Part shown: positions 8,293 to 17,335 of the stretch, piece by piece
Layout of the letters: each line of letters opens with the position of its first letter
Position numbering within the stretch: the first letter of the stretch is position 1
Assembly (NCBI GenBank): GCA_009912235.1
Contig: WNDS01000002.1
Coordinates: 901,373 to 965,372 of the forward strand
DNA length: 64,000 nucleotides
DNA from: Stenotrophomonas maltophilia
GTDB lineage: Bacteria > Pseudomonadota > Gammaproteobacteria > Xanthomonadales > Xanthomonadaceae
Direction: 5' to 3'
Notes under the pieces: generated by a model
Database searches by the model: none
What the model was told of the DNA's origin: nothing
Seen by the model: only the letters and a program-made list of their open reading frames with translations
Made by a program: the position numbers and the translations under genes

Positions 8293-9425
8293 GAGGTCAG
8301 CACCACGCCATCGTTGTCGCGCCAGTGCACCCACACCGGGTCGCCCCAGGTCAGGCCGTCGCTGGCCCAGCGCTGCGAGTTTGCGAAGTTGGCCAGCACC
8401 TTGGCACCGCTGGGCAGGCGCACGTGGTAGACCGAGTGGCTGCCGAAGTAGGCGATGTCCTCGATCACGCCCTGCGCCTTGTTGGTGGGCGCCTGCGGCT
8501 CGTCCTTGCCGATCATGATCTTTTCCGGGCGCAGCGCGAACGCGACCGGCTGCCCTTCGTAGCAGGTGATGCCGTGGGCGATGTAGATCGGCGCCGGGAA
8601 CAGCGGCGAGCGCACGGTCACGTACTCGGGCAGGTCCTCGTCGATCACGCCGTCAAACAGGTTCACCGACCCGATGAACTCGGCCACGAAGCGGTTGGCC
8701 GGCTGTTCGTAGACTTCATCGGGCTTGCCGACCTGCTGGATCCAGCCGGCGTCCATCACCGCGATGCGGGTGGCCATGGTCATGGCCTCTTCCTGGTCGT
8801 GGGTGACCATCACGCAGGTCACGCCCGACGATTCGATGATGCTGACCAGTTCCAGCTGCATCTGCGAGCGCAGCTTCTTGTCCAGCGCGCCCATCGGTTC
8901 GTCCAGCAGCAGCAGCTTGGGCCCCTTGGCCAGCGACCGCGCCAGCGCCACGCGCTGCTGCTGGCCGCCGGACAGCTGGTGCGGCTTGCGCTTGCCCAGG
9001 TGCGCCATCTGCACCAGTTCCAGCATCTCGCCCACGCGGCGGGCGATCGCATCGCGGGCCAGGCCATCCTGCTTCAGGCCGAAGGCGATGTTCTGCTCCA
9101 CGGTCATGTGTGGGAACAGCGCGTAGGACTGGAACATCATGTTCACCGGCCGCTGGTACGGCGGCAGCGCGTCCAGCCGCTGCCCGTCCAGGGTGATGCT
9201 GCCCTTGGTGGGCGTCTCGAAGCCGCCCAGGCAGCGCAGCAGGGTCGATTTGCCGCTGCCTGAACCACCCAGCAGGGCGAAGATCTCGCCCTTGCGGACA
9301 TCCAGCTGCACATCGTCGACGGCAACGAAACCGTCGAATTCCTTGCGCAGATCACGAATGGAGAGGTAGCCGGGCGCGCCGGTCGCATCGACGACGGCGG
9401 ATTCCGGCTGGGCTTCTACGGGCAT
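8289..9425 (-). CDS. potG: Polyamine ABC transporter ATP-binding protein PotG
   Basis: A 378-residue ABC ATPase that powers the polyamine importer. The Walker A motif GGSGSGKST is near residue 53, the signature LSGGQQQR near 150, Walker B LLLLDEP near 170, and the switch histidine lies in VMVTHDQEEA. The C-terminal third is a TOBE-type regulatory domain (VRSPLFPAPI...LRPEKIMIG). It is the first gene of the potG-potH-potI unit. Upstream lies a 240-nt gap filled largely by REP hairpins. Confidence 0.95.
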   Translation of the reverse strand: MPVEAQPESAVVDATGAPGYLSIRDLRKEFDGFVAVDDVQLDVRKGEIFALLGGSGSGKSTLLRCLGGFETPTKGSITLDGQRLDALPPYQRPVNMMFQSYALFPHMTVEQNIAFGLKQDGLARDAIARRVGEMLELVQMAHLGKRKPHQLSGGQQQRVALARSLAKGPKLLLLDEPMGALDKKLRSQMQLELVSIIESSGVTCVMVTHDQEEAMTMATRIAVMDAGWIQQVGKPDEVYEQPANRFVAEFIGSVNLFDGVIDEDLPEYVTVRSPLFPAPIYIAHGITCYEGQPVAFALRPEKIMIGKDEPQAPTNKAQGVIEDIAYFGSHSVYHVRLPSGAKVLANFANSQRWASDGLTWGDPVWVHWRDNDGVVLTS

Positions 9426-9524
9426 GGGGGCTCCGGGAGCGGGCGGTGGACAGCGGGCGCCATTCTAGCGGCAGGGGGCGGCCGGGGATATGACGGGGGC
9501 TGGCGGCCGCGCGGTGAGGGTTTC

Positions 9525-9547
9525 CGCCGGGCATGGCCCGGCGCTAC
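9525..9547 (-). repeat. SMAG-type REP hairpin
   Basis: On the minus strand this reads GTAG followed by CGCCGGG and CCCGGCG arms. It forms a group with two similar hairpins at 9570-9592 and 9636-9658 between the efflux operon and potG. Apart from these repeats I see nothing in the 9426-9665 gap. Confidence 0.75.
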
Positions 9548-9569
9548 CGGGGCGACGTGCTGCTGCGCT

Positions 9570-9592
9570 CGCCGGGCATGGCCTGGCGTTAC
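9570..9592 (-). repeat. SMAG-type REP hairpin (degenerate head)
   Basis: Same minus-strand orientation and same CGCCGGGCATG core as the preceding copy. The head is GTAA instead of GTAG and one stem position is changed (CCTGGCG). Confidence 0.65.
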
Positions 9593-9635
9593 CGGGCATG
9601 CGGCGACGTCAACGGTTCCGGGTGGCATCGTATGG

Positions 9636-9658
9636 GTAGCGCCGGGCCATGCCCGGCG
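9636..9658 (+). repeat. SMAG-type REP hairpin, opposite orientation
   Basis: A GTAG head at 9636-9639 is followed by the CGCCGGG / CCCGGCG hairpin. It faces the two minus-strand copies, giving the inverted pair typical of REP dimers, just downstream of the outer membrane factor gene's stop. Confidence 0.75.
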
Positions 9659-9665
9659 GAACGCC

Positions 9666-11226
9666 TCAACGCGCCGCCACCGGCGGGGCGTCCTGCCAGC
9701 CCAGGCCCAGGCTCTTCTGCAGCGCCACGTAGCGCACCAGCAGCTGCAGGCGTGCCTGGGCGGCGGCGTCCTCGGCCTGCAGGCGCTGGCGCTGCACGTC
9801 CAGCAGGTCGATCTGCGAGGTGGCCCCGGCCTGCCGGCGCTGTTCCATCAAGCCCTGCGCGCGCAGCGCCGAGGCCTCGGCGCGGTCGCTGGCCGCCAGC
9901 TGCTGGCGTGCGACGCCGAAGCGCGCCAGCGCGGTGTTGGCGTCCTGCAGCGCGGCCAGCACCGTGCCTTCATAGGCGGCGAAACGGGCCTCGTTGCCGG
10001 CCCGGGCCTGCGCCACGCGGGCCTTGTTCACGCCGAAATCGAACAGCGACCAGCGCAGGAACGGCGCCAGGATGGTGGCGGCCGAATCGCGGCCCAGATC
10101 AGACACCGAGGTGGCCCCTGCCCCCCAGCGAACCGAGCAGGGTCACCTGCGGGAAGTACGCCGATAGCGCCTGGCCGATCTGGGCCGAGGACGCGGCCAG
10201 CCCGCGCTCGACCTTGCGCACGTCCGGCCGGCGGCGGATCACCGCGCTGGCATCGTCCACCGGCACGGCCGCCGGCAGCGTCGGCAGCGCCGGCAGCGGG
10301 CGGTCATCGGCCAGCGTGGCGTCCAGCGCGCCGGGCTCGCGGCCGATCATCAGCGCCAGCACATCGCGTGCCTCGTCGGCCTGCGCCTGCAACGGCGGCA
10401 GCGCAGCCAGCTGCTGTTCCAGCTGTGCCTGCGCCCGTTCCACCTGCAGGTCCGAATCGGCACCGCGCTGGCGGCGCTGTGCGGTCAGTTCCAGCGCAGT
10501 GCGCGCAGCAGCGATGTTGTGCTCGCCCAGCGCGATGCGTTCACGGCCGCTGCGGTACCCGAGATAGACCTGGGTCAGTTCGGCGGCCAGCTGCACCTGC
10601 GTATCGGCCAGCGCGGCGGTATTGGCCTCGGCTTCGGCGGCGGCCTGTTCAGCGGCACGGCGGCGGCCGAACAGGTCCAGTTCCCAGCTGGCGTCGAATC
10701 CGACTACATACAGCTCGGTGTCCAGGTCGACATCAGCGAACTGCTGGCGCAGCTGCGCCGCCTCCTGTGGGCGGCCATTGGCCTCGGCGGTACGCGCAAC
10801 GCCCTCGCCCAGCTCGCGCACGTTGCGCCCCAGCGAATCGGGTGCAGTGACATTGGCATAGCCGGCGGCGGCGCCCACACTGGGCAGCTGCTCGGCACGG
10901 CGCTGGCGCTGCAGCGCGCGCGAGGCCAGCAGCTTGGCCTGGGCGGCACACAGGTTGGGGCTGTTGCGCAGCGCCTGGTCGACCAGCTGGTCCAGCAGCG
11001 GATCGTTCAGTGCGCGCCACCACGGGCTGGGCGGCGTGGCCGGCTGCACGCCCGCCTGTGCAGCACGTGGCAGCTGTGCCTGGGCAGTAGCGCTGGTGGC
11101 CACCTCGGGCTTCACGTAATCGGGCCCCAGCAGGCAGCCGGCCAGCAGCAGCGGCAGCGTGGCCGGCTACAGGCGGCGCAGGCGGAAGGACGCAGGCACG
11201 GAAAGGGGCAAGGTCGTCGAAGTCAT
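9666..11226 (-). pseudogene. Outer membrane efflux lipoprotein (NodT/OprM type), interrupted twice
   Basis: TolC-like outer membrane channel of a tripartite efflux pump. The intended start is the ATG at 11226, overlapping the permease stop (ATGA), and encodes a lipoprotein signal with lipobox LLLAGC. Two OEP repeats follow, including SWELDLFGRRR and RRRPDVRKVERGLA, and SLFDFG in the second half. Two lesions break it. The first is an in-frame TAG at 11167-11169, before the lipobox. The second is a frameshift at a C/G run near 10115-10126, where one base too many separates ...VTLLGSL from ATSVSDLGRD. With one G removed the product would be about 519 residues, normal for the family. As written, only GTG restarts at 11115 and 10106 could be translated. 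Confidence 0.85.
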
Positions 11227-12782
11227 CAATGCATCGCCAGAGGAACGCCCTTGGGCAGGGGCTTGAGCAGGAACACCGGAGGAAGGGTCAGCACCACGAT
11301 CAGGCCGAAGATCCAGAACAGGTCGTTGTAGGCCATCACCATGGCCTGCATCTGCACCGTCTGCGCCAGCACCACCATGCCCTGCGCCGGGTCGCCCAGC
11401 TGCTGGCCATAGGCGTGCAGCGCATCCTGGGCCACCTGCGAATTGGCGGTGATGCTGCTGCCGATGGCGTCCACGTGCAGCGTGGTGCGCCGTTCCTGGA
11501 AGGTGGAGATGATGGCAAGGCCGATCGAGCCACCGAGGTTGCGCGCGGCATTGAACAGGCCCGAGGCATCGCTGGTGTAGTCGCGCGGCACCGAGGTGAT
11601 GGCGGCCTGGTTCAGCGCCATCATCGCCAGCGCCAGCCCGCAGCCCTGCAACAGCTGGCCGATGACGAAGTGCGGGCCGATGCTGTCCGGGGTCAGGCCC
11701 AGGTTGACGAAGCAGGCCGCAGCAAAGCACAGCATTCCGCCGCACACCATGATGCGCACGTCCACCGTTTCCAGCATCTTCGGCATCAACGGCATCAGCA
11801 GGATGGTCGGCAGGCCGGCCAGCAGCAGCACGTAGCCGGCCTGTTCGGTGTTGTAGCCGGCGATGATGGCCAGGAACTGCGGGATCATGTACATCACCCC
11901 GAACAGGATCATGGCCACCGCCATCACCATCACGAACACGGCGTCGAAACTGCGCTGGAACAGGATGTTCAGGCGGATGACCGGATTGCGGCTGGTGAAC
12001 TGCGAAAGCGCCAGCAGCACGAAGCCCAGCAGCGAGACAATGCTCAGCACGATGATCAGCGTGGATTCGAACCAGCGCTCGCGCTGGCCGTCCTCCAGCA
12101 CCACGGTCAGCGCCGACAGCCCGGCGGTCATGCCGGCAATGCCCAGCCAGTCGGCGCGCAGCAGGCCGCCCCAGTCGGATTTTTCGTGCGGCAGGCCGAG
12201 CAGCAGCAGCGCCACCAGCCCGGCGCAGATCGGCACGTTGATGAAGAACGCGTAGTGCCAGCTGACGTTCTCGGTCAGCCAGCCGCCCAGCAGCGGGCCG
12301 ATCACCGGCCCGAGGATGACCGTCATGCCGAACAGCGCGGTGCCCAGCGGCTGCTGCTTCGGTGGCAGCCGGGTGCCGACGATGGTCAGCGCGGTGGGAA
12401 TCAGCGCGCCGCCGGCGAAGCCCTGCCCGATGCGGCCGGCAATCATCATCGGCAGTGAGTCGGCCAGGCCGCACATCACCGAGAACGCGGTGAACAGCGT
12501 GGCGCAGATCAGCAGGAACGTGCGCAGCCCGAGCGTGCGCACGAACCAGCCGGTCAGCGGAATCATCACGATTTCCAAGACCAGGAAGGCGGTGGAGATC
12601 CACGTGCCTTCGGTGCCGCTGGCGCCCACTTCGCCCTGGATGGTCGGCAGCGCGGTATTGACGATGGAGATATCCAGCGTGGCCATGAACGAGCCGATGG
12701 TGCCGGCGGCCACCGCCAGCCAGCCGCTGGCATCGGCCTTGGCCGCGGGTGCGGCAGCGGTGCTGGCAGCGCTGGCGTTCAT
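11226..12782 (-). CDS. DHA2-family multidrug efflux MFS permease (EmrB-like)
   Basis: A 518-residue, 14-segment drug:H+ antiporter, inner membrane, that would pump substrates through the adaptor and outer membrane factor. It shows the DHA2 motifs TLDISIVNTALPTIQ in the first helix and GPVIGPLLGGWLTE (motif C). The natural start is the ATG at 12782, overlapping the TGA that normally ends the adaptor gene at 12779-12781. In the present sequence an indel in the adaptor's 3' end puts both genes in one frame, so the permease is fused to the adaptor. The next gene (outer membrane factor) overlaps its stop. Confidence 0.92.
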   Translation of the reverse strand: MNASAASTAAAPAAKADASGWLAVAAGTIGSFMATLDISIVNTALPTIQGEVGASGTEGTWISTAFLVLEIVMIPLTGWFVRTLGLRTFLLICATLFTAFSVMCGLADSLPMMIAGRIGQGFAGGALIPTALTIVGTRLPPKQQPLGTALFGMTVILGPVIGPLLGGWLTENVSWHYAFFINVPICAGLVALLLLGLPHEKSDWGGLLRADWLGIAGMTAGLSALTVVLEDGQRERWFESTLIIVLSIVSLLGFVLLALSQFTSRNPVIRLNILFQRSFDAVFVMVMAVAMILFGVMYMIPQFLAIIAGYNTEQAGYVLLLAGLPTILLMPLMPKMLETVDVRIMVCGGMLCFAAACFVNLGLTPDSIGPHFVIGQLLQGCGLALAMMALNQAAITSVPRDYTSDASGLFNAARNLGGSIGLAIISTFQERRTTLHVDAIGSSITANSQVAQDALHAYGQQLGDPAQGMVVLAQTVQMQAMVMAYNDLFWIFGLIVVLTLPPVFLLKPLPKGVPLAMH

Positions 12783-13967
12783 CGCGCCGGGCGGGCCTCG
12801 GCTTCGTCGCGGGTACGCGCGCGCGTCCTTGTCACCGCGCGTGTCCACGGTCACCTCCACCGACATGCCGGGCACCAGCACCTTGCGGGCTTCGGCGCCG
12901 GCATCCACGCGGATGCGCACCGGCACGCGCTGCACCACCTTGGTGAAGTTGCCGGTGGCGTTCTGTGGCGGCAGCAGCGCGAACTGCGAGCCGGTGCCGG
13001 GCGAAATGCTCTCCACGGTGCCGTGCAGTTTCACCCCGGGCAGCGCGTCGACCTTGATCTCGGCCGGTTGCCCGGCGCGCATCAGTCCCACCTGGGTTTC
13101 CTTGAAATTGGCACTCAGGTACAGCGCTTCCACCGGAACCACGGTCATGGTGCGGGTACCGGCGGCAACGAACTGGCCCACCTGCACGGTCTTGTTGCCG
13201 ATGCGCCCGTCGATGCGTGCGCGCAGCTCGGTGTCCTCGAAGGCCACCTGTGCCTGCGCTGCATCGGCCTGCGCCTGCTTCAGCCCGGCCTGGGCCTGTT
13301 CAAGCTGCGCCTGGCTGGCTTCAATCTGGCTCTGCGCGCCCCGGATCTGTGCCTGCGCGGCGTCATGCTGGGCCTGCGCGCGCTCCATCTCGTGGCGCAG
13401 GTTGTCCACGTGTTCATGGGTGTCGGCACCGCTGGCGGCCAGCGGGGTGAAGCGTGCCACTTCGGCGCGGGCGAAGCGCAGCGAGGCGGTGGGGGCGGTC
13501 AGCTGGCTGCGCGCCTGCACCAGGCTGGCCTGCTGGCCCTGCACGCCGGCGCTGGCCGCCGCGATGTCTGCTTCGCGCACGGCAATGGCCGCTTCGGCCT
13601 GGTCCAGCGTGGCCTTGTAGGTGCGCGGGTCGATGCGCAGCAGCGGCTGCCCGGCCTTGACCCACTGGTTGTCGTGCACCAGCACATTGGTGACGTAGCC
13701 GTTGATGCGCGGCGCCACCGCCACGGCGTCGGCCTGCAGGTAGGCATTGTTGGTGTCCTGCAGGTAGCGCCCCACCAGCAGGTGGTAGACCAGCCACACC
13801 ACCAGGCCCACCACCACCAGCACGCCGATGATGAGCAGCGTCCAGCGCACCCTGGGGTTCTTCAACGGCGAGGGTTTGTCCTCGGACGTGTCCTGCGGTT
13901 TATCGGGGCCCTTGTCATCGGAGCGGTCGTCGGGGGCGCCGTCAGGGCGCTGGGGCTGGTCGGTCAT
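12779..13967 (-). CDS. HlyD/EmrA-family efflux adaptor, 3' end out of frame and fused to the permease
   Basis: Periplasmic adaptor with an acidic cytoplasmic tail, one membrane helix (about residues 32-55), a barrel-sandwich region (APRINGYVTNVLVHDNQWV), a long Ala/Gln-rich coiled hairpin (about 100-230) and a C-terminal beta-barrel (VPVRIRVDAG). I chose the ATG at 13967 (MTDQPQRPDG). After DKDARA the frame continues without stop into the permease. Reading one base offset instead gives TRDEAEARPAR and a TGA that overlaps the permease ATG, the expected coupled arrangement. The change lies in a GC-dinucleotide run near 12823-12834 (one base extra or two missing). Confidence 0.88.
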
Positions 13968-14081
13968 CGTCTCGTCGCGGCGGCGGCATGCCATCCCGGA
14001 CGGTAGGGCAGCCCCTGCCGAGGCGAGGTGAAAGCACCCGCCACGCGGCGTTGACGCGACCTGCGCTCAGTACACCGGCAC

Positions 14082-14981
14082 TCAGTTCAGGTGGGCCTGC
14101 GCGCGCAGGTGGGCGGCCAGCAGGTCGATGAAGCTGCGCACCTTGCTGGAGCCGTAGCGGCTCTCGCGATGCACCACGTGGATCGGCCACGGCGCCTCTT
14201 CGTACTCGGGCAGCAGCACCTCCAGGCGCCCGGCCGCCAGATCGTCGGCAATCTGGTAGTACGGCTGCCGCGCGATGCCCAGCCCTGCACAGGCCGCCGC
14301 CACTGCACCGTCGTTGCTGGTCACCATCAGCCGTGGCCGTACGCGCTGCACCAGCGGTGCGCTGGCACTGCCGAAACGCCAGTCCAGCCGCGGCAGGATG
14401 TTGCTGCGGGCGATGACCGTGTGCGCCTGCAGATCGCGCGGGTGCTGCGGCCGGCCGGCCCGGTCCAGGTAGGCCGGCGAGGCACACAGCATGCGCCGCA
14501 CCTGCCCCACGCGCAGCGCCTTCAGGCCGGAATCGGGCAGATGGCCGATACGCACGGCCACGTCCATGCCCTCGTCCACCAGGTTCACCACGCGGTCGAG
14601 GAAGTAAGCGGCCACGTCCACTTCCGGGTAGGCCTGCAGGTACTCCACCACGCACGGCATGACGAAGTAGCGGCCGAACAGGACCGGGGCGGTCACTGCC
14701 AGTTCGCCACGCGGTGTGGCGTTGATGCCGGCGGCGGCCTCGTTGGCTTCATGCAGGCTGGCCAGGATGTTGCGGCTGTCCTGCAGGTAGCGGTGCCCGG
14801 CTTCGGTCAGGCGCACGCTGCGGGTGGTGCGCAGCAGCAGCTTGACGCCCAGCTGCTGTTCCAGCGCGCTGACCGCCCGCGTCACCGCCGCTGGCGACAT
14901 GTCCAGCCGGCGCGAGGCGGCGGCGAAATTCTCCAGCTCGCCCACGGCCACGAAAACCTTCATCAGGTGAATCTGGTCCAT
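14082..14981 (-). CDS. LysR-type transcriptional regulator
   Basis: A 299-residue LysR-family regulator with an N-terminal winged helix-turn-helix (residues 1-60, including LENFAAASRRLDMSPAAVTRAV) and a C-terminal effector domain (about 90-290). It is of the CrgA/AphB-like subgroup that often controls efflux or detoxification genes. It is transcribed divergently from the hydrolase gene at 15153 and sits upstream of the efflux operon on the same strand, so either may be its target. The 171-nt divergent gap is where an operator would lie; no clear T-N11-A box was identified. Confidence 0.92.
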   Translation of the reverse strand: MDQIHLMKVFVAVGELENFAAASRRLDMSPAAVTRAVSALEQQLGVKLLLRTTRSVRLTEAGHRYLQDSRNILASLHEANEAAAGINATPRGELAVTAPVLFGRYFVMPCVVEYLQAYPEVDVAAYFLDRVVNLVDEGMDVAVRIGHLPDSGLKALRVGQVRRMLCASPAYLDRAGRPQHPRDLQAHTVIARSNILPRLDWRFGSASAPLVQRVRPRLMVTSNDGAVAAACAGLGIARQPYYQIADDLAAGRLEVLLPEYEEAPWPIHVVHRESRYGSSKVRSFIDLLAAHLRAQAHLN

Positions 14982-15152
14982 GCCGGGTCCCGGGGTGGTG
15001 TGGGCAGGAATTATTCCACCATTGGCCCCATCTGCGACATCACCACCCGCATTCTTCCGCCCAGCGAAATACTCTCTTGCTCCCTGCCCGCTGCCGCCGG
15101 CCGCGGCCGGTCACTAACGTGTGCCCCATCCTTTCCCCCCTGGAGCACCCCC

Positions 15153-16076
15153 ATGAAACACCTCGCCGCCGCCACCTCCCTCGCCCTTGGACTGGGCCTG
15201 CCCGCCCTGTCGATGGCCGCCCCGGTCAGCTACCGCAGCGTCACCGTGGAGGGCGTGGAGATCGCCTACCGCGAAGCCGGGGATGCCAGCAAGCCGACGC
15301 TGCTGCTGCTGCACGGCGTGCCGAGTTCCTCGCGCATGTACGACGCACTGATGCGCCGCCTGGGCAGCCGCTACCACCTGGTCGCGCCGGATTACCCCGG
15401 CTTCGGCAACAGCGCCGCCCCGGACCCGGCGCAGTACGCCTACACCTTCGACCATCTGGCGCAGACCATGGCCGGCTTCACCGACGCGCTGGGCCTGCAG
15501 CACTACACGCTGTTCATGCAGGACTTCGGTGCACCGGTCGGCATGCGCCTGGCCATCGCCCGGCCGCAGGCGGTGCAGGCGCTGGTCTTCCAGAACGGCA
15601 ATGTCTACGAAGAAGGGCTGGGCGTGATGTGGGAAAAGCGCCGCCCGTTCTGGAACGACCGCGCCGCGCATGAAGCCGACATCATCGCCGCGCACCAGTC
15701 GGTGGCGGTCACGCGTGCGCGCCACGTGGGCACCGACCGGGACATCCAGGCCTACGACCCGGACCTGTGGATGGACGAACACGCCTATCTGAACCGTCCG
15801 GGCCAGGCCCGCATCCAGGCCGACCTGCTGTACGACTACCAGTACAACCTGGCCGCCTACCCGCAGTGGCAGGCGTGGCTGCGCACGCGGCAGCTGCCGA
15901 CGCTGGTGGTCTGGGGCCGCTACTACCCCTCGTTCCTGGTGCCCGGTGCCGAAGCCTTCCGCCGCGACAACCCGAAGGCACAGGTGCACATCCTGGACGG
16001 CAGCCACTTCGTGATGGACACCCGTCTGGACGAGGTGGTGACCCTCACCGACCACTTCATGCAGGGCCTGAAGTAA
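15153..16076 (+). CDS. Exported alpha/beta hydrolase, haloalkane-dehalogenase-like
   Basis: A 307-residue alpha/beta-fold hydrolase with a signal peptide (cleavage likely after SMAA, about residue 23), so periplasmic. The oxyanion segment is LLHGVPSSS (about 53-60). The nucleophile elbow reads FMQDFGAPVG with aspartate D124, as in haloalkane dehalogenases, rather than the serine of esterases. The catalytic histidine is in DGSHFVMD near residue 288. The start is the ATG at 15153, after GGAGCACCCCC. The frame is open far upstream through the opposite-strand LysR gene, which I treat as a shadow. Substrate unknown; close relatives are often annotated only as alpha/beta hydrolases. Confidence 0.88.
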   Translation: MKHLAAATSLALGLGLPALSMAAPVSYRSVTVEGVEIAYREAGDASKPTLLLLHGVPSSSRMYDALMRRLGSRYHLVAPDYPGFGNSAAPDPAQYAYTFDHLAQTMAGFTDALGLQHYTLFMQDFGAPVGMRLAIARPQAVQALVFQNGNVYEEGLGVMWEKRRPFWNDRAAHEADIIAAHQSVAVTRARHVGTDRDIQAYDPDLWMDEHAYLNRPGQARIQADLLYDYQYNLAAYPQWQAWLRTRQLPTLVVWGRYYPSFLVPGAEAFRRDNPKAQVHILDGSHFVMDTRLDEVVTLTDHFMQGLK

Positions 16077-16084
16077 GCCGCGAT

Positions 16085-16112
16085 GCCGCCGCCGGTGCAG
16101 ACCGGCGGCGGC
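16085..16112. terminator. Perfect 12-bp hairpin between convergent genes
   Basis: GCCGCCGCCGGT and ACCGGCGGCGGC are exact inverted repeats around a GCAG loop, placed between the hydrolase stop and the potF stop. There is no T-tract, so it may act as a bidirectional attenuator or mRNA end protector rather than a classical intrinsic terminator. Confidence 0.55.
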
Positions 16113-16121
16113 GTGCTGCGA

Positions 16122-17237
16122 TCAACGACCGGTCTTGATCTCGGTCCACAGGCGGGTGTACAGCTTGTCCGTCTCCGGGGTGTTGATCGAATAGGTGAAC
16201 ATCTTCTCGGCCACGTCGGCCGGCGGGTAGATGGTCGGGTCGGTGCGGATCGCCTCGTCCACCAGCGACGTGGCCGTCGGCACCGGGTTGGCGTAGTGGA
16301 TGAAGTTGGTGTTGGCCGCCGCCACCTTCGGCTCCAGCAGGTAGTTGATGAACTTGTAGGCCGCCTCGGGGTGCTTGGCATCCTTCGGAATGGCCAGCAT
16401 GTCAAACCACTGCGGCGCACCTTCCTTCGGGATCGAATAGGCCACGTGCACGCCGTTGTCGGCCTCGTTGGCGCGGTCGCGGGCCTGGATGATGTCACCG
16501 GACCAGCCCGCCACCAGGCAGGTACCGCCGCTGGCCAGCGAGCTGACGTACTGCGAGGAGTGGAAATTCTGCACGTACGGGCGGATCGACTTCAGCAGCG
16601 TGGCGGCCTTCTGCAGGTCGGCCTCGTTGTTGCTGTGCGGGTCCAGGCCCAGGTAATGCAGGGCAATGGGAATCATGTCGGCCGGGGTGTCCAGGATGGT
16701 CACGCCGCAGTCCTTCATCTTGGCGATGTTCTCCGGCTTGAACACCAGGTCCCAGCTGTTGGCGATGTCCGCGCTGCCGCCGAAGCGCTGCTTGACCATG
16801 TCCACGTTGTAGCCGATGCCGGTGGTGCCGATCATGTACGGCACGCCGTACTTGTTGTCCGGGTCCTGGGTGGCGATGCGCTTCATCACCGCCGGGTCCA
16901 GGTTGGCCAGGTTCGGGATCTGGCTCTTGTCCAGCGGCAGGAACACGCCGGCCTGGATCTGGCGGCCGAAGAAGTTCAGCGTCGGCACCACCACGTCATA
17001 GCCGCTGTTGCCGGCCAGCAGCTTGGTCTCGACCATCTCATCGCTGTCGAACACATCGTAGGTGACCTTGATGCTGCTGGCCTTCTCGAAGTCCGGGATG
17101 GTGTTCTCGGCGATGTAGTCGCTGTAGTTGTAGATGTTCAGCGACTGGCTGTCCTGCGCGGCACCGCCGCTGCCACCGCCGCCACAGGCGGCAAGCAGGA
17201 TGGTGGACAGGCCAAGCGTGAGGGTACGCAGCTTCAT
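16122..17237 (-). CDS. potF: Putrescine-binding periplasmic lipoprotein PotF
   Basis: A 371-residue solute-binding protein for polyamines. The N-terminus is a lipoprotein signal (LSTILLAAC followed by a Gly/Ser linker), so it is probably lipid-anchored in the periplasm, unlike soluble E. coli PotF. The SBP_bac fold begins SLNIYNYSDYIAENTIPDFEK, typical of PotD/PotF. It lies 99 nt downstream of puuA on the same strand, suggesting a puuD-puuA-potF operon that supplies substrate to PuuA. It would serve the PotGHI complex encoded 7-9 kb away. Confidence 0.92.
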   Translation of the reverse strand: MKLRTLTLGLSTILLAACGGGGSGGAAQDSQSLNIYNYSDYIAENTIPDFEKASSIKVTYDVFDSDEMVETKLLAGNSGYDVVVPTLNFFGRQIQAGVFLPLDKSQIPNLANLDPAVMKRIATQDPDNKYGVPYMIGTTGIGYNVDMVKQRFGGSADIANSWDLVFKPENIAKMKDCGVTILDTPADMIPIALHYLGLDPHSNNEADLQKAATLLKSIRPYVQNFHSSQYVSSLASGGTCLVAGWSGDIIQARDRANEADNGVHVAYSIPKEGAPQWFDMLAIPKDAKHPEAAYKFINYLLEPKVAAANTNFIHYANPVPTATSLVDEAIRTDPTIYPPADVAEKMFTYSINTPETDKLYTRLWTEIKTGR

Positions 17238-17335
17238 CGGGCGCTCCGGGAAATCTGGGGAAGAATCTGGGTGGATCAGGACCGGCCAGGCGGCGGGCCG
17301 GGCCGGTTCGGGGGCCTATTCTGCCACCGAAGGCC

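Noticed and set aside
14091..15152. In-frame extension upstream of the secreted hydrolase, giving a 661-residue protein
   Set aside because: The extension is antisense to the LysR gene and would bury the signal peptide; the ATG at 15153 gives a normal exported protein.
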